From Deltaproteobacteria bacterium (GTDB lineage: Bacteria; Myxococcota_A; Polyangia; GCA-2747355; JADLHG01): 64,000 nucleotides of DNA. Under the pieces are notes generated by a model. It did no database searches. It was not told where the DNA came from and was given only the letters and a program-made list of their open reading frames with translations. A program made the translations under genes and the position numbers. This document shows, in pieces, positions 42,947-57,718 of the stretch. Each line of letters opens with the position of its first letter. Positions within the stretch are counted from its first letter, which is position 1. The stretch covers positions 248,001 to 312,000 of the forward strand of contig JADLHG010000031.1 of assembly GCA_020848905.1 (NCBI GenBank), given 5' to 3'.

Positions 42947-43651
42947 ATGGAGCGGCCGGATGGGGGACGGCGGCCGGGCCGGGGGCGCGTCGGCGGGTGC
43001 CATGCCGCGCTCCTCTGCCTCGCGCTGGCTGCCGCCGCGTGCAGCACGCGCCTGCCGCTGATTCCCGACGGGAGCGGGGCTGACGCCGCGTCGCGCGACG
43101 GAACCGCCGCGGATGGCGCCGGCCTCGACGGACCGCGCCGCGACCAGCAGTTCGGCGACGGCGCTTCGACCGACGCGCACCGGCGCGACCTCGGACCGCT
43201 GCGCGACGCGCACGCGCCGGGGGATCTGCGGCCGGCTCCCGACATCGTGGCCGGGACGGACGGACCGGCGAGTCGGACCTGCACCCAGGACTCCGACTGC
43301 AAGGTCTTTCAGGACTGTTGCACCTGCCAGGGAGTGCTCCTTTGGGAGAACCCCGGGCTCTGCAAGCGCGTGTGCAAGCAGAACGCCTGCGCGGCGTGGG
43401 GGATGACCAAGCCTCAGGCCTACTGCCTCCTCGGGCGCTGCCACGTCGCGGAGGTGGGGACGCCGGCCTGCGCCGGGCCCAAGGACTGCCGCGTGATCGA
43501 CGATTGCTGCCATTGCCTGGCGGCCCCGGCGCGCGTCACCCCGCCCGTCTGCCAGGCGGGGCCGTGTCTCATCAATAAGTGCGCGGGCATGGGACTGCCG
43601 CTCCCCGGCGCGGACTGCATCAAGGGGGGCTGTCGCCTCACGCATCCCTGA
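42947..43651 (+). CDS. Cys-rich lipoprotein with duplicated motif
   Basis: 234 residues; the ATG follows the glgB stop after one base. The signal peptide ends AAAAC (lipobox Cys about residue 31). An Asp/Arg/Gly-rich disordered linker covers about residues 40-105, as is common in myxobacterial lipoproteins. The rest contains two copies of a Cys cluster: CTQDSDCKVFQDCCTCQG (about 110) and CAGPKDCRVIDDCCHCLA (about 178), each followed by C-x-n-C near KQNAC and INKC. The pattern suggests disulphide-stabilised small domains. The function is unknown. Codon use does not differ visibly from that of neighbours. Confidence 0.68.
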   Translation: MERPDGGRRPGRGRVGGCHAALLCLALAAAACSTRLPLIPDGSGADAASRDGTAADGAGLDGPRRDQQFGDGASTDAHRRDLGPLRDAHAPGDLRPAPDIVAGTDGPASRTCTQDSDCKVFQDCCTCQGVLLWENPGLCKRVCKQNACAAWGMTKPQAYCLLGRCHVAEVGTPACAGPKDCRVIDDCCHCLAAPARVTPPVCQAGPCLINKCAGMGLPLPGADCIKGGCRLTHP

Positions 43652-43718
43652 TCGGCGGCGGGCGGCCGTGAACGCTTTTCGCCCGCGTGTCACCCTACCT
43701 GCGAGACGGAGGTGCGGC

Positions 43719-44711
43719 ATGCGTGTGCACGCGTGGATCCTGGCCGGGTTGATCGGGGCTCCGGGGACGAGCGGGGCTGCGCCGCTCGCGGTGGAGGTGG
43801 AGGACGCCGCGGACCATCACGTGGCGGCCCAGGGGCGTTATCGCGGCGGGCTGAAGGACTCGTGGGAGTGGCAGCTCGGGACCCGTCGGTCGGCGCCGAA
43901 CATCACGGGCGTCAGCGCGCACGGACTGCTGGCGGCGCACCGGATCACGCGCCTCAAGGAGCACGAGGACAGTGCGCTCAGGGCGGCCGACGCGCTCGTG
44001 GCGGCGTACGACGCGGGGTGGAAAGGGAACCGCCCCTACACGCAAGACCTCGAGTTCCTGGTGGCCGCGGGCTACGTGGTGGACGCCGCGCGCTGGTTCC
44101 GGGTGCTGAGTCAGAACTACACCCCGGCGGGCTACGTGGACCACCTGATCCGCCACCGTGGTGGGCAGGGGCTGGTCAACATGGCCGGCTGGGACGCGGC
44201 CTCGGCGATCCGGGCGGCCGTGGCGGTGGGGGACGTGGCCTACGCCCGCGGCATGCTCGAGCGGGTGGTGGAGCGGCGCGGGGCCTGGGACCTCTACGGG
44301 GCCGGGGACGCGCAACGCTTGTCCCACGCCTCCCTGCTGTGGGCCATTGCGGTCTTCAAGGGGCGCTCGCGCCTGAGTCCCGAGGTGGAGCAGTTTACGC
44401 AGGCGAGCCTGCGCGCCCTGGTCGGCAGCCAGTCGCCGGCAGGGGCCTGGGAGACGGAGCTCGGGGGGCGGCTCTGCACCCAGACGACGGCCTACGCCGT
44501 GCTCGGACTCGCGGGGCACGCGCAGGGGCGCGGGGCGGCGGCGCGCGGGCGGAGGTGGCTCCTGCACGTCGCGGAGAAGGACCAACGCTACTTCGTGGGC
44601 GGGCGCATCTGGGCCGCGACCTACCGCCGAGACGGGCGACCGATGGGGCCCTACGTCTCGGAGATCCAGTCGGAGGTGCTGCAGGCGCTCGCGTCCGGCA
44701 CGCGGCGCTGA
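43719..44711 (+). CDS. Exported alpha/alpha-toroid-like protein
   Basis: 330 residues from the ATG at 43719 with GGAGGT eight bases upstream. An open frame continues to 43668 but lacks that site. Signal peptide MRVHAWILAGLIGAPGTSGA with cleavage near GAA-PLA (about residue 21). The mature chain is almost entirely helical with repeated G/W/Q positions (ISAHGLLAAHRI-like segments, SQSPAGAWETELGGRLCTQTTAYAVLGLAGHAQ with key QTTAYAVL). This resembles the alpha/alpha toroid of squalene/prenyl or complement-type proteins. No catalytic DxDD or zinc site is visible. It is probably periplasmic, with unknown ligand. Confidence 0.58.
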   Translation: MRVHAWILAGLIGAPGTSGAAPLAVEVEDAADHHVAAQGRYRGGLKDSWEWQLGTRRSAPNITGVSAHGLLAAHRITRLKEHEDSALRAADALVAAYDAGWKGNRPYTQDLEFLVAAGYVVDAARWFRVLSQNYTPAGYVDHLIRHRGGQGLVNMAGWDAASAIRAAVAVGDVAYARGMLERVVERRGAWDLYGAGDAQRLSHASLLWAIAVFKGRSRLSPEVEQFTQASLRALVGSQSPAGAWETELGGRLCTQTTAYAVLGLAGHAQGRGAAARGRRWLLHVAEKDQRYFVGGRIWAATYRRDGRPMGPYVSEIQSEVLQALASGTRR

Positions 44712-45760
44712 GCACGGCGCGAAGCGATGATGATCGCCGCGGCGTCGAGGTTCGGGCGCGACCTGCGGCCGCGCGAACGGCGGATTGCCGGGAGGCGTGG
44801 TAGCGCGCGGCGAGGGTGGGGGGCCGTGGGGCTCTCGCTCGTCGTGCACCTCGGCCTGGCGGGGGGACTCGCGCTCTGGGCGCCACTCCGCGCCGCGCGT
44901 ACTTTGGGGAGCGATGGCCAGGACCTCGAGCTCGTTGCGGAGCGGCTGGCACCACCCGCGAGAAGAGCTGCTGACCCGCTCCTGCGCGAGCGCCGCCCCC
45001 TCGCTCAGCCGACGGGGGATGGTCGGGGGACAGCTCGTCGAGCGCTGCGCGGGGATGCCGAGGGGGCTGCTTCCAGCGGAACGGCCCGGGCTGCGCCGCG
45101 GAGGCGCCCGTCCGGCGTGCCGCCCAGCGGGAGCGCGCGGAGGGGTGCGACCCCGGGAAAGCCCCGGCCTCCGGACGCGACGCCGGTGGAGCTGCCCGAG
45201 GAGCCGAGCCCCCAGGAGCTTCTCAGGGGGGTGGAGCGGGACGTGGCCGCGCGGGACCGGCTCCGTCGCGAGGAGGCGCGCCGACGCGCCGAACGCGAGG
45301 CGGCGCTCGAGCGCGCGTGGGCGCAGAACGTGGGAGAAGCGCGCGAGGACCTGCGCGCCGTGCGCCTGGGTCTGCGCCCCCGGTTGCGGCTTCGCGGGGG
45401 AGGAGAGCCCGGCGTGGCCGTGGGCGGAGTGGGGGGGGACGCGGCAGCGGCCGAGCTCGGGCTCAGCTTCTACCTATCGGGCCGGCGCGTCCTTCGCAGT
45501 CGGGTGGTGCGCCCCCCGGAGCTGGTCGGGTTCTCGCGCGTGACCTGCGTGGCTCCGGCGGCGACGGGCGCGCGCGCCACGGTGCGCATGCTGGTGACCA
45601 AGCGCGGAGAGGCCACCCTGGCCTACCTGCGCGACGTGTCGCGGGATCGCGTCTTCGACCGCTGCGCGCTGCGGCACGCACGGGGGATGCGGTTCCTGCC
45701 CGGAGTGGACGCCTCGGGCGAGCCGCTCGACGTCTGGATCCACGTCCTCGTGAGTCCGTC

Positions 45761-47980
<2,220 letters not shown>

Positions 47981-47986
47981 CGCGGC

Positions 47987-48016
47987 CCTATACCCGAGGT
48001 TCGCAGCGGCGGTAAA
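47987..48016 (-). promoter_or_regulatory. Promoter candidate of the helicase gene, possibly leaderless
   Basis: On the minus strand TTACCG (48016-48011), 18 bases, TATAGG (47992-47987), with the GTG start at 47980 after six bases. Confidence 0.38.
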
Positions 48017-48079
48017 GCCCTTTGTCGCGTCGAGAGGCGGCGAGTGCACCGTCTCGAGTGTGGTGTAGATTGAATTCGC

Positions 48080-48517
48080 ATGCCACGTCTGCGCGAGCTG
48101 GTCTCCCGGCTCTGGACCGAGCACACGACCCCGCTTCGCCTCGGCGCCGCCGTGGGCCTCGGCGTGCTCGTGGGGTGCTCGCCCTTCTTCGGCTTGCAGG
48201 CGGTCATCGCCGTGGGGTTGGCGTTCGTCCTGCGACTCAACAAGGTCGCCGCGCTCCTCGGGTCGCAGGTCTCGATCCCTCCCCTCGCGCCGTTCATCGG
48301 CTTGGCGAGCGTCGAGCTCGGCTCGTGGCTCGTCACCGGTTCCTTCGCTCCGCTGGCCGTGGCGGACTTCCGCTGGGGCGCGCTTCGCGACACGGTCTCG
48401 CGCTTCGCGCTCTTCTGGCTGGTGGGGAGCGTGCTCGTCGGAGCGGTGCTCGGGACCCTGGCCTTCGCCGCCACGGCGGCCATCGTGCGCTGGCGGCGGT
48501 CGCGGGGAGGGGAGTGA
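48080..48517 (+). CDS. DUF2062 membrane protein
   Basis: 145 residues with three predicted membrane helices and the DUF2062 pattern: TTPLRLGAAVGLGVLVGCSPFFGLQ (key residues GxSPFxGLQ) and NKVAALLGSQVSIPPLAPFIG (key residues N, P). The family consists of small inner-membrane proteins of unknown function, sometimes near glycosyltransferases. It is a single-gene unit divergent from the helicase, with 99 bases between them. A basic C-terminal tail (RWRRSRGG) is predicted to lie in the cytoplasm. Confidence 0.85.
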   Translation: MPRLRELVSRLWTEHTTPLRLGAAVGLGVLVGCSPFFGLQAVIAVGLAFVLRLNKVAALLGSQVSIPPLAPFIGLASVELGSWLVTGSFAPLAVADFRWGALRDTVSRFALFWLVGSVLVGAVLGTLAFAATAAIVRWRRSRGGE

Positions 48518-48565
48518 CGCGCGCCTCGACCACCACAACCCGATCAGCCTATTCCGAGCCGGGCC

Positions 48566-49726
48566 CTACTGCGGCATGCGCTCGGTCTGCAGGGTGAAGT
48601 CGAGGGTTTTCCCCGCGCGGAGGACGCGGATCGCGACGGCGCGCCCCACGCCGGCGGTGGCGGCGAAGGCCGGCAGGTCGTTCGCCTCCCGGATCTCCTG
48701 CTGGTCGAAGGCCACGACCACGTCGCCGGGCCTGAGTCCCGCGCGCTCGCCCGGGCCCTGCGGGACGACCGAGCTCACGAACGCGCCGCGCGGTTCCTTT
48801 AGGCCGGCGCGCTCGGCGTGCGCCGTGGTGACGCGCTCGATGTAGATCCCGACCCACGCGCGCACCACGCGTCCCTCGCGACGCAGCATGGGCACGATCT
48901 TCTTCGCGACGTTGATCGGCAGAGCGAGCCCCACCCCCTCTGAGCCGGGGCGCACGGCCGAGGCCAATCCCACCACTTCGCCGACGGTGTTGAGCACGGG
49001 TCCCCCGGAGTTCCCCGGGTGGATGCGTGCGTCGAGCTGGAGGAAGCCCCAGTACCCTTGTTCGCCCGTCGGCACGTCCCTGCGCTCTCGCGCCGACAGC
49101 ACGCCCGCGGTGGCGACGGGGCCGGCGCCGAACGGGTTGCCGACCGCCACCAGCCACTCTCCCACCTGGAGGTCGTCGGAGTTGCCGAGCCGCAGCGGAG
49201 CCACGCGCAAGCCCGCGGGGAGCTCGAGCTTGAGCAGCGCGAGGTCGGTCTTGGCATCGCGGCCGAGCACCTTCGCCTTGAGGACCTTGAGCTCGGGGCG
49301 ATCGGGTAGCTCGGCCAAGAGCTCGGCCTGCTCCCCCACGAGGTGCGCGTTGGTGAGCGCGTGCCCCTCCGCGTCGATGAGGAAGGCGCTCCCGAGCGCG
49401 CGCTGCTGCCTCTCCGTCCATTCGCCGGCCACCGTCGCGTGGTCCGGGCTCTCCGGCGGGAACCAATCCGCCGGGCCGCTCTTCACGGGGACGGCGCTCC
49501 GAAGGTGGAGGATCGAGGCGCGCGCCTGCCCCACCAGGCGCACGAAGCTGCCCGGGGCGCCGGGGTGCAGGATCTTCACCGTGGCGGGCGGGGGGGCCGT
49601 GACCGGAGCGGGGGCCGCTTTTCGCCGGCAGCCCGGCAGCGCGATCGTCGCGAGGAGCAGCGTCGCGAGAGCGGTGCGCGCCGCGGCCTCGTCCGTGAGC
49701 CACCGTCGGGCGTCGCCTCGGCGCAT
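48566..49726 (-). CDS. HtrA/DegP-like lipoprotein serine protease with PDZ domain
   Basis: 386 residues. The signal peptide ends with lipobox LPGC (Cys about residue 33), so it should be membrane-anchored. The trypsin-like domain has the catalytic triad in LTNAHLV (His about 124), KTDLALLKL (Asp about 158) and HPGNSGGPV (Ser about 235). One PDZ domain follows (about 290-380) with GVGIYIERV-type and GLRPGDVVVAFD segments. This is the DegS/DegQ single-PDZ layout. It degrades or senses misfolded envelope proteins. AAGGGAGA lies about ten bases before the ATG. The DUF1844 and acidic small proteins upstream are on the same strand. Confidence 0.87.
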   Translation of the reverse strand: MRRGDARRWLTDEAAARTALATLLLATIALPGCRRKAAPAPVTAPPPATVKILHPGAPGSFVRLVGQARASILHLRSAVPVKSGPADWFPPESPDHATVAGEWTERQQRALGSAFLIDAEGHALTNAHLVGEQAELLAELPDRPELKVLKAKVLGRDAKTDLALLKLELPAGLRVAPLRLGNSDDLQVGEWLVAVGNPFGAGPVATAGVLSARERRDVPTGEQGYWGFLQLDARIHPGNSGGPVLNTVGEVVGLASAVRPGSEGVGLALPINVAKKIVPMLRREGRVVRAWVGIYIERVTTAHAERAGLKEPRGAFVSSVVPQGPGERAGLRPGDVVVAFDQQEIREANDLPAFAATAGVGRAVAIRVLRAGKTLDFTLQTERMPQ

Positions 49727-49751
49727 CGAGCCGGTTCTCCCTTTGGCCTGG

Positions 49752-50123
49752 CTACGCGGACGTGGAGACGAAGCGCAGCCGCAGATCGTAGAGCACGTCG
49801 GCGAGCAGGCGCTGTTCGTCGTCGGTCAGGTTGCCGCGCGTCTTCTCCTCGAGAATGCCGAGAATGTCGATCGTCTGGCGAGCCAGCGGAAGGTCCCGCT
49901 GCCGATTCCCTTCGGGATCGGGGGCCTCCCCGAGGAGCACCAGGGCCGAGGTGCTCAGCGAGAGCACGAAGGTGGAGAAGTCGATGGCTGGCAGGGGCGA
50001 GGCGGTCGGCGTGGACGTCGGCTCGCCGCCAGACACAGCCGCCGGCTCGGCGGGGGCGTCCTCCTCCCCGCGGCGGTCGCGCACCGTGAAGCCCTTCCCC
50101 TCGTCATGTCGCTCGTCAGCCAT
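49752..50123 (-). CDS. DUF1844 domain protein
   Basis: 123 residues with an acidic Pro/Ala-rich N-terminus and a helical C-terminal domain FSTFVLSLSTSALVLLGE and ILGILEEKTRGNLTDDEQRLL, matching DUF1844, a small cytoplasmic family of unknown function common in deltaproteobacteria. A strong GGGAGGGGA precedes the ATG. It ends 25 bases before the HtrA-like gene and is likely co-transcribed. Confidence 0.82.
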   Translation of the reverse strand: MADERHDEGKGFTVRDRRGEEDAPAEPAAVSGGEPTSTPTASPLPAIDFSTFVLSLSTSALVLLGEAPDPEGNRQRDLPLARQTIDILGILEEKTRGNLTDDEQRLLADVLYDLRLRFVSTSA

Positions 50124-50174
50124 GGTCCCCTCCCGCGCGACGGGCGCGGCGTCCCGGTGAGACGGACCGCGCGT

Positions 50175-50393
50175 CTACTCCTCTTCTTCGTCCCCTTCGT
50201 CCTCGACCTCGTCGTCGTCGAGCTCGTCGTCGAGGTCGTCCTCCTCGGGGGCCGCCATTTGCATGCCCTTATGCGCGACGTCGGGCAGCGTCGCGAGGAA
50301 CTTCTCGTGCTCCTTCCGCGTGAGCTTGCCGCGGCGCATCTTGCGCTCGATGAGGCGTCGGTCTGGGGCGGTTTCTTTCTGCGTCGTGGGCAA
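50175..50393 (-). CDS. Small protein with acidic tail
   Basis: 72 residues. It begins at TTG 50393, with GGAGG (50405-50401) seven bases upstream deciding the start. The N-terminal half is basic (RRLIERKMRRGKLTRKEHEKFLATLPD) and the C-terminal half is nearly all Asp/Glu (about residues 50-72). The basic helix plus polyacidic tail is reminiscent of small regulators or histone-like modulators. No family was recognised. It is the first gene of the leftward group with DUF1844 and HtrA. Confidence 0.65.
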   Translation of the reverse strand: MPTTQKETAPDRRLIERKMRRGKLTRKEHEKFLATLPDVAHKGMQMAAPEEDDLDDELDDDEVEDEGDEEEE

Positions 50394-50494
50394 TGATACA
50401 CCTCCGTGAGTCCCCCGTTATCGTGGCGAGGGTGGCGCGTTGTCAAGGACCAGCCGGAGTCGCGGCTGACCGCGAGGCGAGCGACAGCGTCTCC

Positions 50495-50523
50495 TTGACA
50501 GGGTCCCGCCGGGTGCCTACGTT
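50495..50523 (+). promoter_or_regulatory. Sigma70-type promoter of dnaJ
   Basis: TTGACA (50495-50500), 17 bases, TACGTT (50518-50523). The dnaJ ATG at 50542 would have a leader of only about 12 bases. The region shows no CIRCE-type inverted repeat. Confidence 0.55.
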
Positions 50524-50541
50524 GAGCCCTGGCCAGCCCCC

Positions 50542-51660
50542 ATGCCCGCAGACTACTACGAGTTGCTCGGCGTCGCTCGTGATGCCACCGAAGCCGACGT
50601 CAAGAAGGCCTACCGTCAGCTCGCGCTGAAGTATCACCCGGACCGCAACCCGGACGACAAGGAGGCGGAGGAGCGCTTCAAGGAGATCTCCAACGCCTTC
50701 CAGGTCCTCTCGGACCCCGAGAAGCGTCGTCTCTACGACCAGTACGGCGCCGAGGGGCCAAGGGGCCAGGGCTTCGGCGGCTTCTCGAACGTGCAGGACA
50801 TCTTCTCCACCTTCGGCGACCTGTTCGGCGACGTCTTCGGGTTCGGCGGCCTCGGCGGCTTCAGCCGGGGGCGTGGGCGGGCCCGCGGATCGGACATCGA
50901 GGCCGAGCTCCAGCTCACCTTCCTGGAGGCGGTGGAGGGTTGCCGCAAGGACGTGAGCGTGGACCGGCACGCCCTGTGCGACGGTTGCAACGGGACCCGC
51001 GCGGCCCCCGGCAGCCGTCCCACGACCTGCCCCACCTGTCGTGGCAAGGGGCAGGTGGTCCACAGCCAGGGCTTCTTCATGATCAGCACCGTGTGCCCCA
51101 CCTGCCGTGGGGACGGGCAGCAGATCACCACGCCGTGTCCGAAGTGCAAGGGAGCAGGCCTCGTCCAGCGCACGGACAAGCTCCAGGTAAACGTCCCCGC
51201 CGGGGTGGAGGACGGCCAGACCCTCCGGCTCGGCGGCAAGGGGGAGGTGTCGCTCGAGGGTGGGAGCCCCGGAAACCTCTACGTGCACCTGCACGTCGCG
51301 GCCCACGAGCGACTCAAGCGCGAGGGGGCCGATCTGTATGTAGACCTCCCGATCAGCTTCTCGCTCGCGGCGCTCGGGGGCGCGGTGAACATCCCCGTCC
51401 TGACCGGGGAGCAGGAGATCGAGGTCAAGGCGGGGACGCAGCCCGGCGAGGTCCTCGTGCTGCGCGGCGCGGGGGTGGCGCGTCTCGATGGGCGCGGACG
51501 CGGCGACCAGGTGGTTCGCTTCGTGGTCGAGGTGCCGACCTCCGTCAGCCCGAGGGCCGAGGAGCTCCTCCGAGAGCTCGCGACGGAGCTCGGCCAACCG
51601 CAGCCCGCCAAGCGCGGCCTCTTCGAGCGCTTCCAGAAGAACCGCAGCAAGAAGAAGTAG
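50542..51660 (+). CDS. dnaJ: DnaJ chaperone (Hsp40)
   Basis: 372 residues. The J domain (1-70) has HPD in KYHPDRNP, followed by a Gly/Phe-rich region (about 75-125), a zinc module with four Cys pairs ([32 protein letters not shown], about residues 146-205) and the C-terminal substrate domains (about 206-345). It stimulates DnaK ATP hydrolysis and delivers unfolded proteins. The first zinc repeat lacks the usual last Gly (CNGTR), a common deviation. It is a lone copy here, without dnaK or grpE. It is followed after 74 bases by the roadblock gene. Confidence 0.95.
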   Translation: MPADYYELLGVARDATEADVKKAYRQLALKYHPDRNPDDKEAEERFKEISNAFQVLSDPEKRRLYDQYGAEGPRGQGFGGFSNVQDIFSTFGDLFGDVFGFGGLGGFSRGRGRARGSDIEAELQLTFLEAVEGCRKDVSVDRHALCDGCNGTRAAPGSRPTTCPTCRGKGQVVHSQGFFMISTVCPTCRGDGQQITTPCPKCKGAGLVQRTDKLQVNVPAGVEDGQTLRLGGKGEVSLEGGSPGNLYVHLHVAAHERLKREGADLYVDLPISFSLAALGGAVNIPVLTGEQEIEVKAGTQPGEVLVLRGAGVARLDGRGRGDQVVRFVVEVPTSVSPRAEELLRELATELGQPQPAKRGLFERFQKNRSKKK

Positions 51661-51695
51661 TCGCGGTCCGGTCTCTGCCCTTCTGCCCTCGTGAA

Positions 51696-51723
51696 TTGAC
51701 TCTCCTCGCGAGCCCGTTGTAAA
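51696..51723 (+). promoter_or_regulatory. Promoter candidate for the roadblock-accBC group
   Basis: TTGACT (51696-51701), 16 bases, TGTAAA (51718-51723). The ATG of the next gene is at 51735, giving a very short leader. Confidence 0.45.
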
Positions 51724-51734
51724 AGGGGCGCTGG

Positions 51735-52094
51735 ATGAGCGACTTTCGCGCCAAGCTAGAGCGGATCGTGAGCGACACGGACGGCGCCGTCGCCGGGGTC
51801 ATCATGGGGTTCGACGGCATTGCGGTGGAGACGGTTTCCCGGGAGCCCAGCCTGGACGTCCAAACCGTCGCGATGGAGTTCTCCTTCGTGCTGACCCAGG
51901 TGCGGAAGGCCGCCGAGATCCTCGAGGTAGGGGCTCTCGACGAGGTTTCCATCCGCAGCGAGAAACTGACCTTCATCGTCCGGGTGCTGAGCGAGGACTA
52001 CTTCCTGGGGTTGGCCCTGCACCCCTCGGGGAACCTCGGGAAGGGGCGCTACCTGATGCGCGTCGCCTCGCCCGAGCTGCGCTCCCGCCTCTAG
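51735..52094 (+). CDS. Roadblock/LC7 (MglB-like) domain protein
   Basis: 119 residues forming one roadblock domain: [17 protein letters not shown] (first strands), [15 protein letters not shown] (central helix), [26 protein letters not shown] (later strands). Roadblock proteins dimerise and regulate small Ras-like GTPases, such as MglB with MglA in myxobacterial polarity. No MglA-type GTPase gene adjoins it. It is 38 bases upstream of accB on the same strand. Its partner may be elsewhere on the genome. Confidence 0.85.
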   Translation: MSDFRAKLERIVSDTDGAVAGVIMGFDGIAVETVSREPSLDVQTVAMEFSFVLTQVRKAAEILEVGALDEVSIRSEKLTFIVRVLSEDYFLGLALHPSGNLGKGRYLMRVASPELRSRL

Positions 52095-52132
52095 CGCGCA
52101 TCCAGCGACGATCGACTGAGAGAGAGCGGACG

Positions 52133-52615
<483 letters not shown>

Positions 52616-52623
52616 CTCCCGTC

Positions 52624-53967
52624 ATGTTCGGCAAGGTACTCGTCGCTAACCGCGGAGAGATCGCGCTGCGGGTGATCCGCGCCTGCAAAGAGCTCGGCCT
52701 GAAGACCGTGGCCGTGCACTCCGTCGCCGACGCGGACGCGCTTCACGTACGGTTCGCCGACGAGACGGTCTGCATCGGCCCCGCGCCGTCACCGGCCTCG
52801 TACCTCAACATCCCGGCCATCATCAGCGCCGCCGAGATCACGGGGGCCGACGCCGTTCACCCCGGCTACGGCTTCCTCGCCGAGAACGACGAGTTCGCGG
52901 AGCTCTGCGGGCGCTGCGGCCTGCGGTTCATCGGCCCGTCCCCCGAGCTGATGCGCATCATGGGCGACAAGGTGCGGGCTCGCCGGACCATGGCCGACTC
53001 CGGCGTGCCGATGCTTCCCGGATCGGGCGTCGTGGAGAGCGAGCGCGACGCCGAGGCGGCCGCCGAGCAGGTCGGCTACCCGCTGATCGTGAAGGCCTCC
53101 GCCGGCGGCGGCGGGCGCGGGATGAAGATCGTCGAGAGCCCGGCCCAGCTTTTGGGCGCGTGGGCCATGGCGCGCGCCGAGGCGCAGGCGGGGTTCGGCA
53201 ACCCGGCCGTCTACTTCGAACGGTATCTGGAACGGCCGCGCCACATCGAGATCCAGGTCATGGCCGACCGGCACGGCAACGCGGTGCACCTCGGCGAGCG
53301 AGAGTGTTCGATCCAGCGTCGCCACCAGAAGCTCGTCGAGGAGGCCCCGTCGTGCGTCTTCGACCAGGCCGCGCGAGACCGGCTCGGAGGCGTGGCGGTC
53401 AAGGCCATTCGCGCCGTGGGCTACGACAGCGTGGGCACCCTCGAGTTCCTGATGGACGCGGCGGGCCAGTGCTACTTCATGGAGATGAACACGCGCATCC
53501 AGGTCGAGCACACGGTCACCGAGGAGGTCACCGGCTTCGACCTCGTGCAGGAGCAGATCCTGTGCGCCGCGGGTGAGCGACTGTCGTTCAAGCAGGACGA
53601 CGTGCAGCTCCAGGGTCACGCCATCGAGTGCCGCATCAACGCGGAGGACCCGAGGAGCTACGCGCCGTGGCCGGGTCGCATCACGGCCCTGCACCTGCCG
53701 GGGGGGTTCGGCGTGCGAGTGGACACGGCGATCTACGACGGGTACGTGGTCCCTCCGCACTACGACTCGCTCATTGCCAAGCTGGTGGTGCACGCGCCGA
53801 CCCGGGACCGGGCCATCGAGCGCCTGCGGCGGGCCCTGTCGGAGCTGGTCGTGGAGGGCATCCGCACCAACGCCGAGCTCTATCAGCGCATCTTGCGCTT
53901 CGCGGACTTCCGTGCCGGCCGACTGGACACGGGCTTTCTGGCACGCCTCGAGGCGTCGGGGGCGTGA
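52624..53967 (+). CDS. accC: Biotin carboxylase subunit of acetyl-CoA carboxylase
   Basis: 447 residues with all biotin carboxylase features: [21 protein letters not shown] start, [19 protein letters not shown] (glycine-rich ATP loop, about residue 160), [19 protein letters not shown] (key residues) and [14 protein letters not shown] (metal and bicarbonate site, about 287-300). It carboxylates biotin on AccB using ATP and bicarbonate in the cytoplasm. The length equals that of E. coli AccC. The carboxyltransferase genes accA and accD are not in the window. The operon ends here; a separate promoter serves the next gene. Confidence 0.97.
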   Translation: MFGKVLVANRGEIALRVIRACKELGLKTVAVHSVADADALHVRFADETVCIGPAPSPASYLNIPAIISAAEITGADAVHPGYGFLAENDEFAELCGRCGLRFIGPSPELMRIMGDKVRARRTMADSGVPMLPGSGVVESERDAEAAAEQVGYPLIVKASAGGGGRGMKIVESPAQLLGAWAMARAEAQAGFGNPAVYFERYLERPRHIEIQVMADRHGNAVHLGERECSIQRRHQKLVEEAPSCVFDQAARDRLGGVAVKAIRAVGYDSVGTLEFLMDAAGQCYFMEMNTRIQVEHTVTEEVTGFDLVQEQILCAAGERLSFKQDDVQLQGHAIECRINAEDPRSYAPWPGRITALHLPGGFGVRVDTAIYDGYVVPPHYDSLIAKLVVHAPTRDRAIERLRRALSELVVEGIRTNAELYQRILRFADFRAGRLDTGFLARLEASGA

Positions 53968-53995
53968 CCGTGTCCGGAGAAAAGCATCAATGATC

Positions 53996-54025
53996 TTGAC
54001 AGGATGGCATTCCCTGGCCTAGACT
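53996..54025 (+). promoter_or_regulatory. Near-consensus sigma70 promoter of the TPR-protein gene
   Basis: TTGACA (53996-54001), 18 bases, TAGACT (54020-54025), 160 bases upstream of the GTG start. It lies in a 217-base gap (53968-54184) with an AT-rich patch (CTATTGTATTTTTG) just downstream; nothing else is recognised there. Confidence 0.65.
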
Positions 54026-54184
54026 CTCTTTCTATTGTATTTTTGCGGTGATAGCTCCTCGGTTGGGGCGGGGACGTTGTTTACCTCGGGCGGGACGGGC
54101 GGCGTGCAAAGCGACCTGCACGCGAGGGGACAGGGCGTGGTCGGAGACACCTAACGCTGGACGTTCTTCCGGAAACGAGCTCTG

Positions 54185-56872
<2,688 letters not shown>

Positions 56873-56874
56873 AA

Positions 56875-57615
56875 CTAGCGCCCCTTGCCGAGGAACATGA
56901 CCAGCGGCGTGCGCAAGATGATCTCCAGGTCCGTCAGCAGGAAGGTCGAGAACTTCTCGAGCGCGGCGGCGTAGGCGAAGTCGAAGAGGATCTTCGTCCG
57001 CATGTCGTCGGCTTCCGTCGGCTCCTGGTAGTCCAGCCCGAAGGGGTTGACGAGGCTCTGCCGGAGGTAGGCCATCTCGTGCCGGTCGTCCATGTGCCCC
57101 AGGTAGTCCAGGTTGATCTGCGCGAGGCCCGTGATGCCGGGGCGCACGTTCCGCATCCGCTCCTCGAAGAAGGGGATCGCCGCGGCTAGGTCGTGGATCG
57201 TCTCGGGGCGTTCGGGGCGCGGACCCACGATGCTCATCTCTCCCTTGAGCACGTTGATCAGGTTCGGCAGCTCGTCGAGTCGGGTCTTGCGGAGGAGGCG
57301 GCCGATGCGGGTGACGCGGGGGTCCCCCTCGGTGGCCCGGATCGGCCGCGCCGAGCCCTTTTCCGCGTCGGTCCGCATGGTGCGGAACTTGATCATCTCG
57401 TAGGTGTAGACCTCCGTCGCGACACCGTCGGCGTCCATGTGCGCACCGGCGCGCTTCTGGCGGTAGAAGATGGGGCCGCGGTCGTTGAGCTTGATGAACG
57501 CGGCTGCCACGGCGAAGAAGGGGGCCGTGACGGCGAGGCCGAGCGCGGCTCCGACGACGTCCATGGCCCTCTTGACGATCTCGACCTTCTTGTCCACGCG
57601 ACTAGGGCGTCCCAT
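56875..57615 (-). CDS. Polyprenyl-phosphate sugar-1-phosphate transferase (initiating glycosyltransferase)
   Basis: 246 residues from ATG 57615. The frame is open to 57732 but that would overlap the divergent promoter and ATPase gene. One N-terminal membrane helix (about residues 16-40). Bacterial sugar transferase motifs are DRGPIFYRQKRAG, YEMIKFRTMRTDAE, RKTRLDELPNLINVLKGEMSIVGPRPE (key residues R, DELPQ-like, GPRP) and RPGITGLAQIN. The family moves sugar-1-phosphate from UDP-sugar to undecaprenyl phosphate at the inner membrane, the first step of exopolysaccharide or O-antigen synthesis. The Wzc- and Wza-like genes at 60.4-63.6 kb fit this role. The sugar is not predictable. Confidence 0.88.
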   Translation of the reverse strand: MGRPSRVDKKVEIVKRAMDVVGAALGLAVTAPFFAVAAAFIKLNDRGPIFYRQKRAGAHMDADGVATEVYTYEMIKFRTMRTDAEKGSARPIRATEGDPRVTRIGRLLRKTRLDELPNLINVLKGEMSIVGPRPERPETIHDLAAAIPFFEERMRNVRPGITGLAQINLDYLGHMDDRHEMAYLRQSLVNPFGLDYQEPTEADDMRTKILFDFAYAAALEKFSTFLLTDLEIILRTPLVMFLGKGR

Positions 57616-57678
57616 CCAGGAGGTGCGGGTCAGGGTATCCGGGGCTCGCCGAATCTTCAAGGTCTGGCGGCGGGTCGT

Positions 57679-57707
57679 TTGACCCTGGCCGACCGGCTCG
57701 ATAGAAT
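57679..57707 (+). promoter_or_regulatory. Near-consensus sigma70 promoter of the partner-switching operon
   Basis: TTGACC (57679-57684), 17 bases, TAGAAT (57702-57707). The GTG of the RsbW-like gene is at 57719, so the leader is only a few bases long. It is divergent from the sugar-transferase gene. Confidence 0.65.
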
Positions 57708-57718
57708 GATGGACTCCA

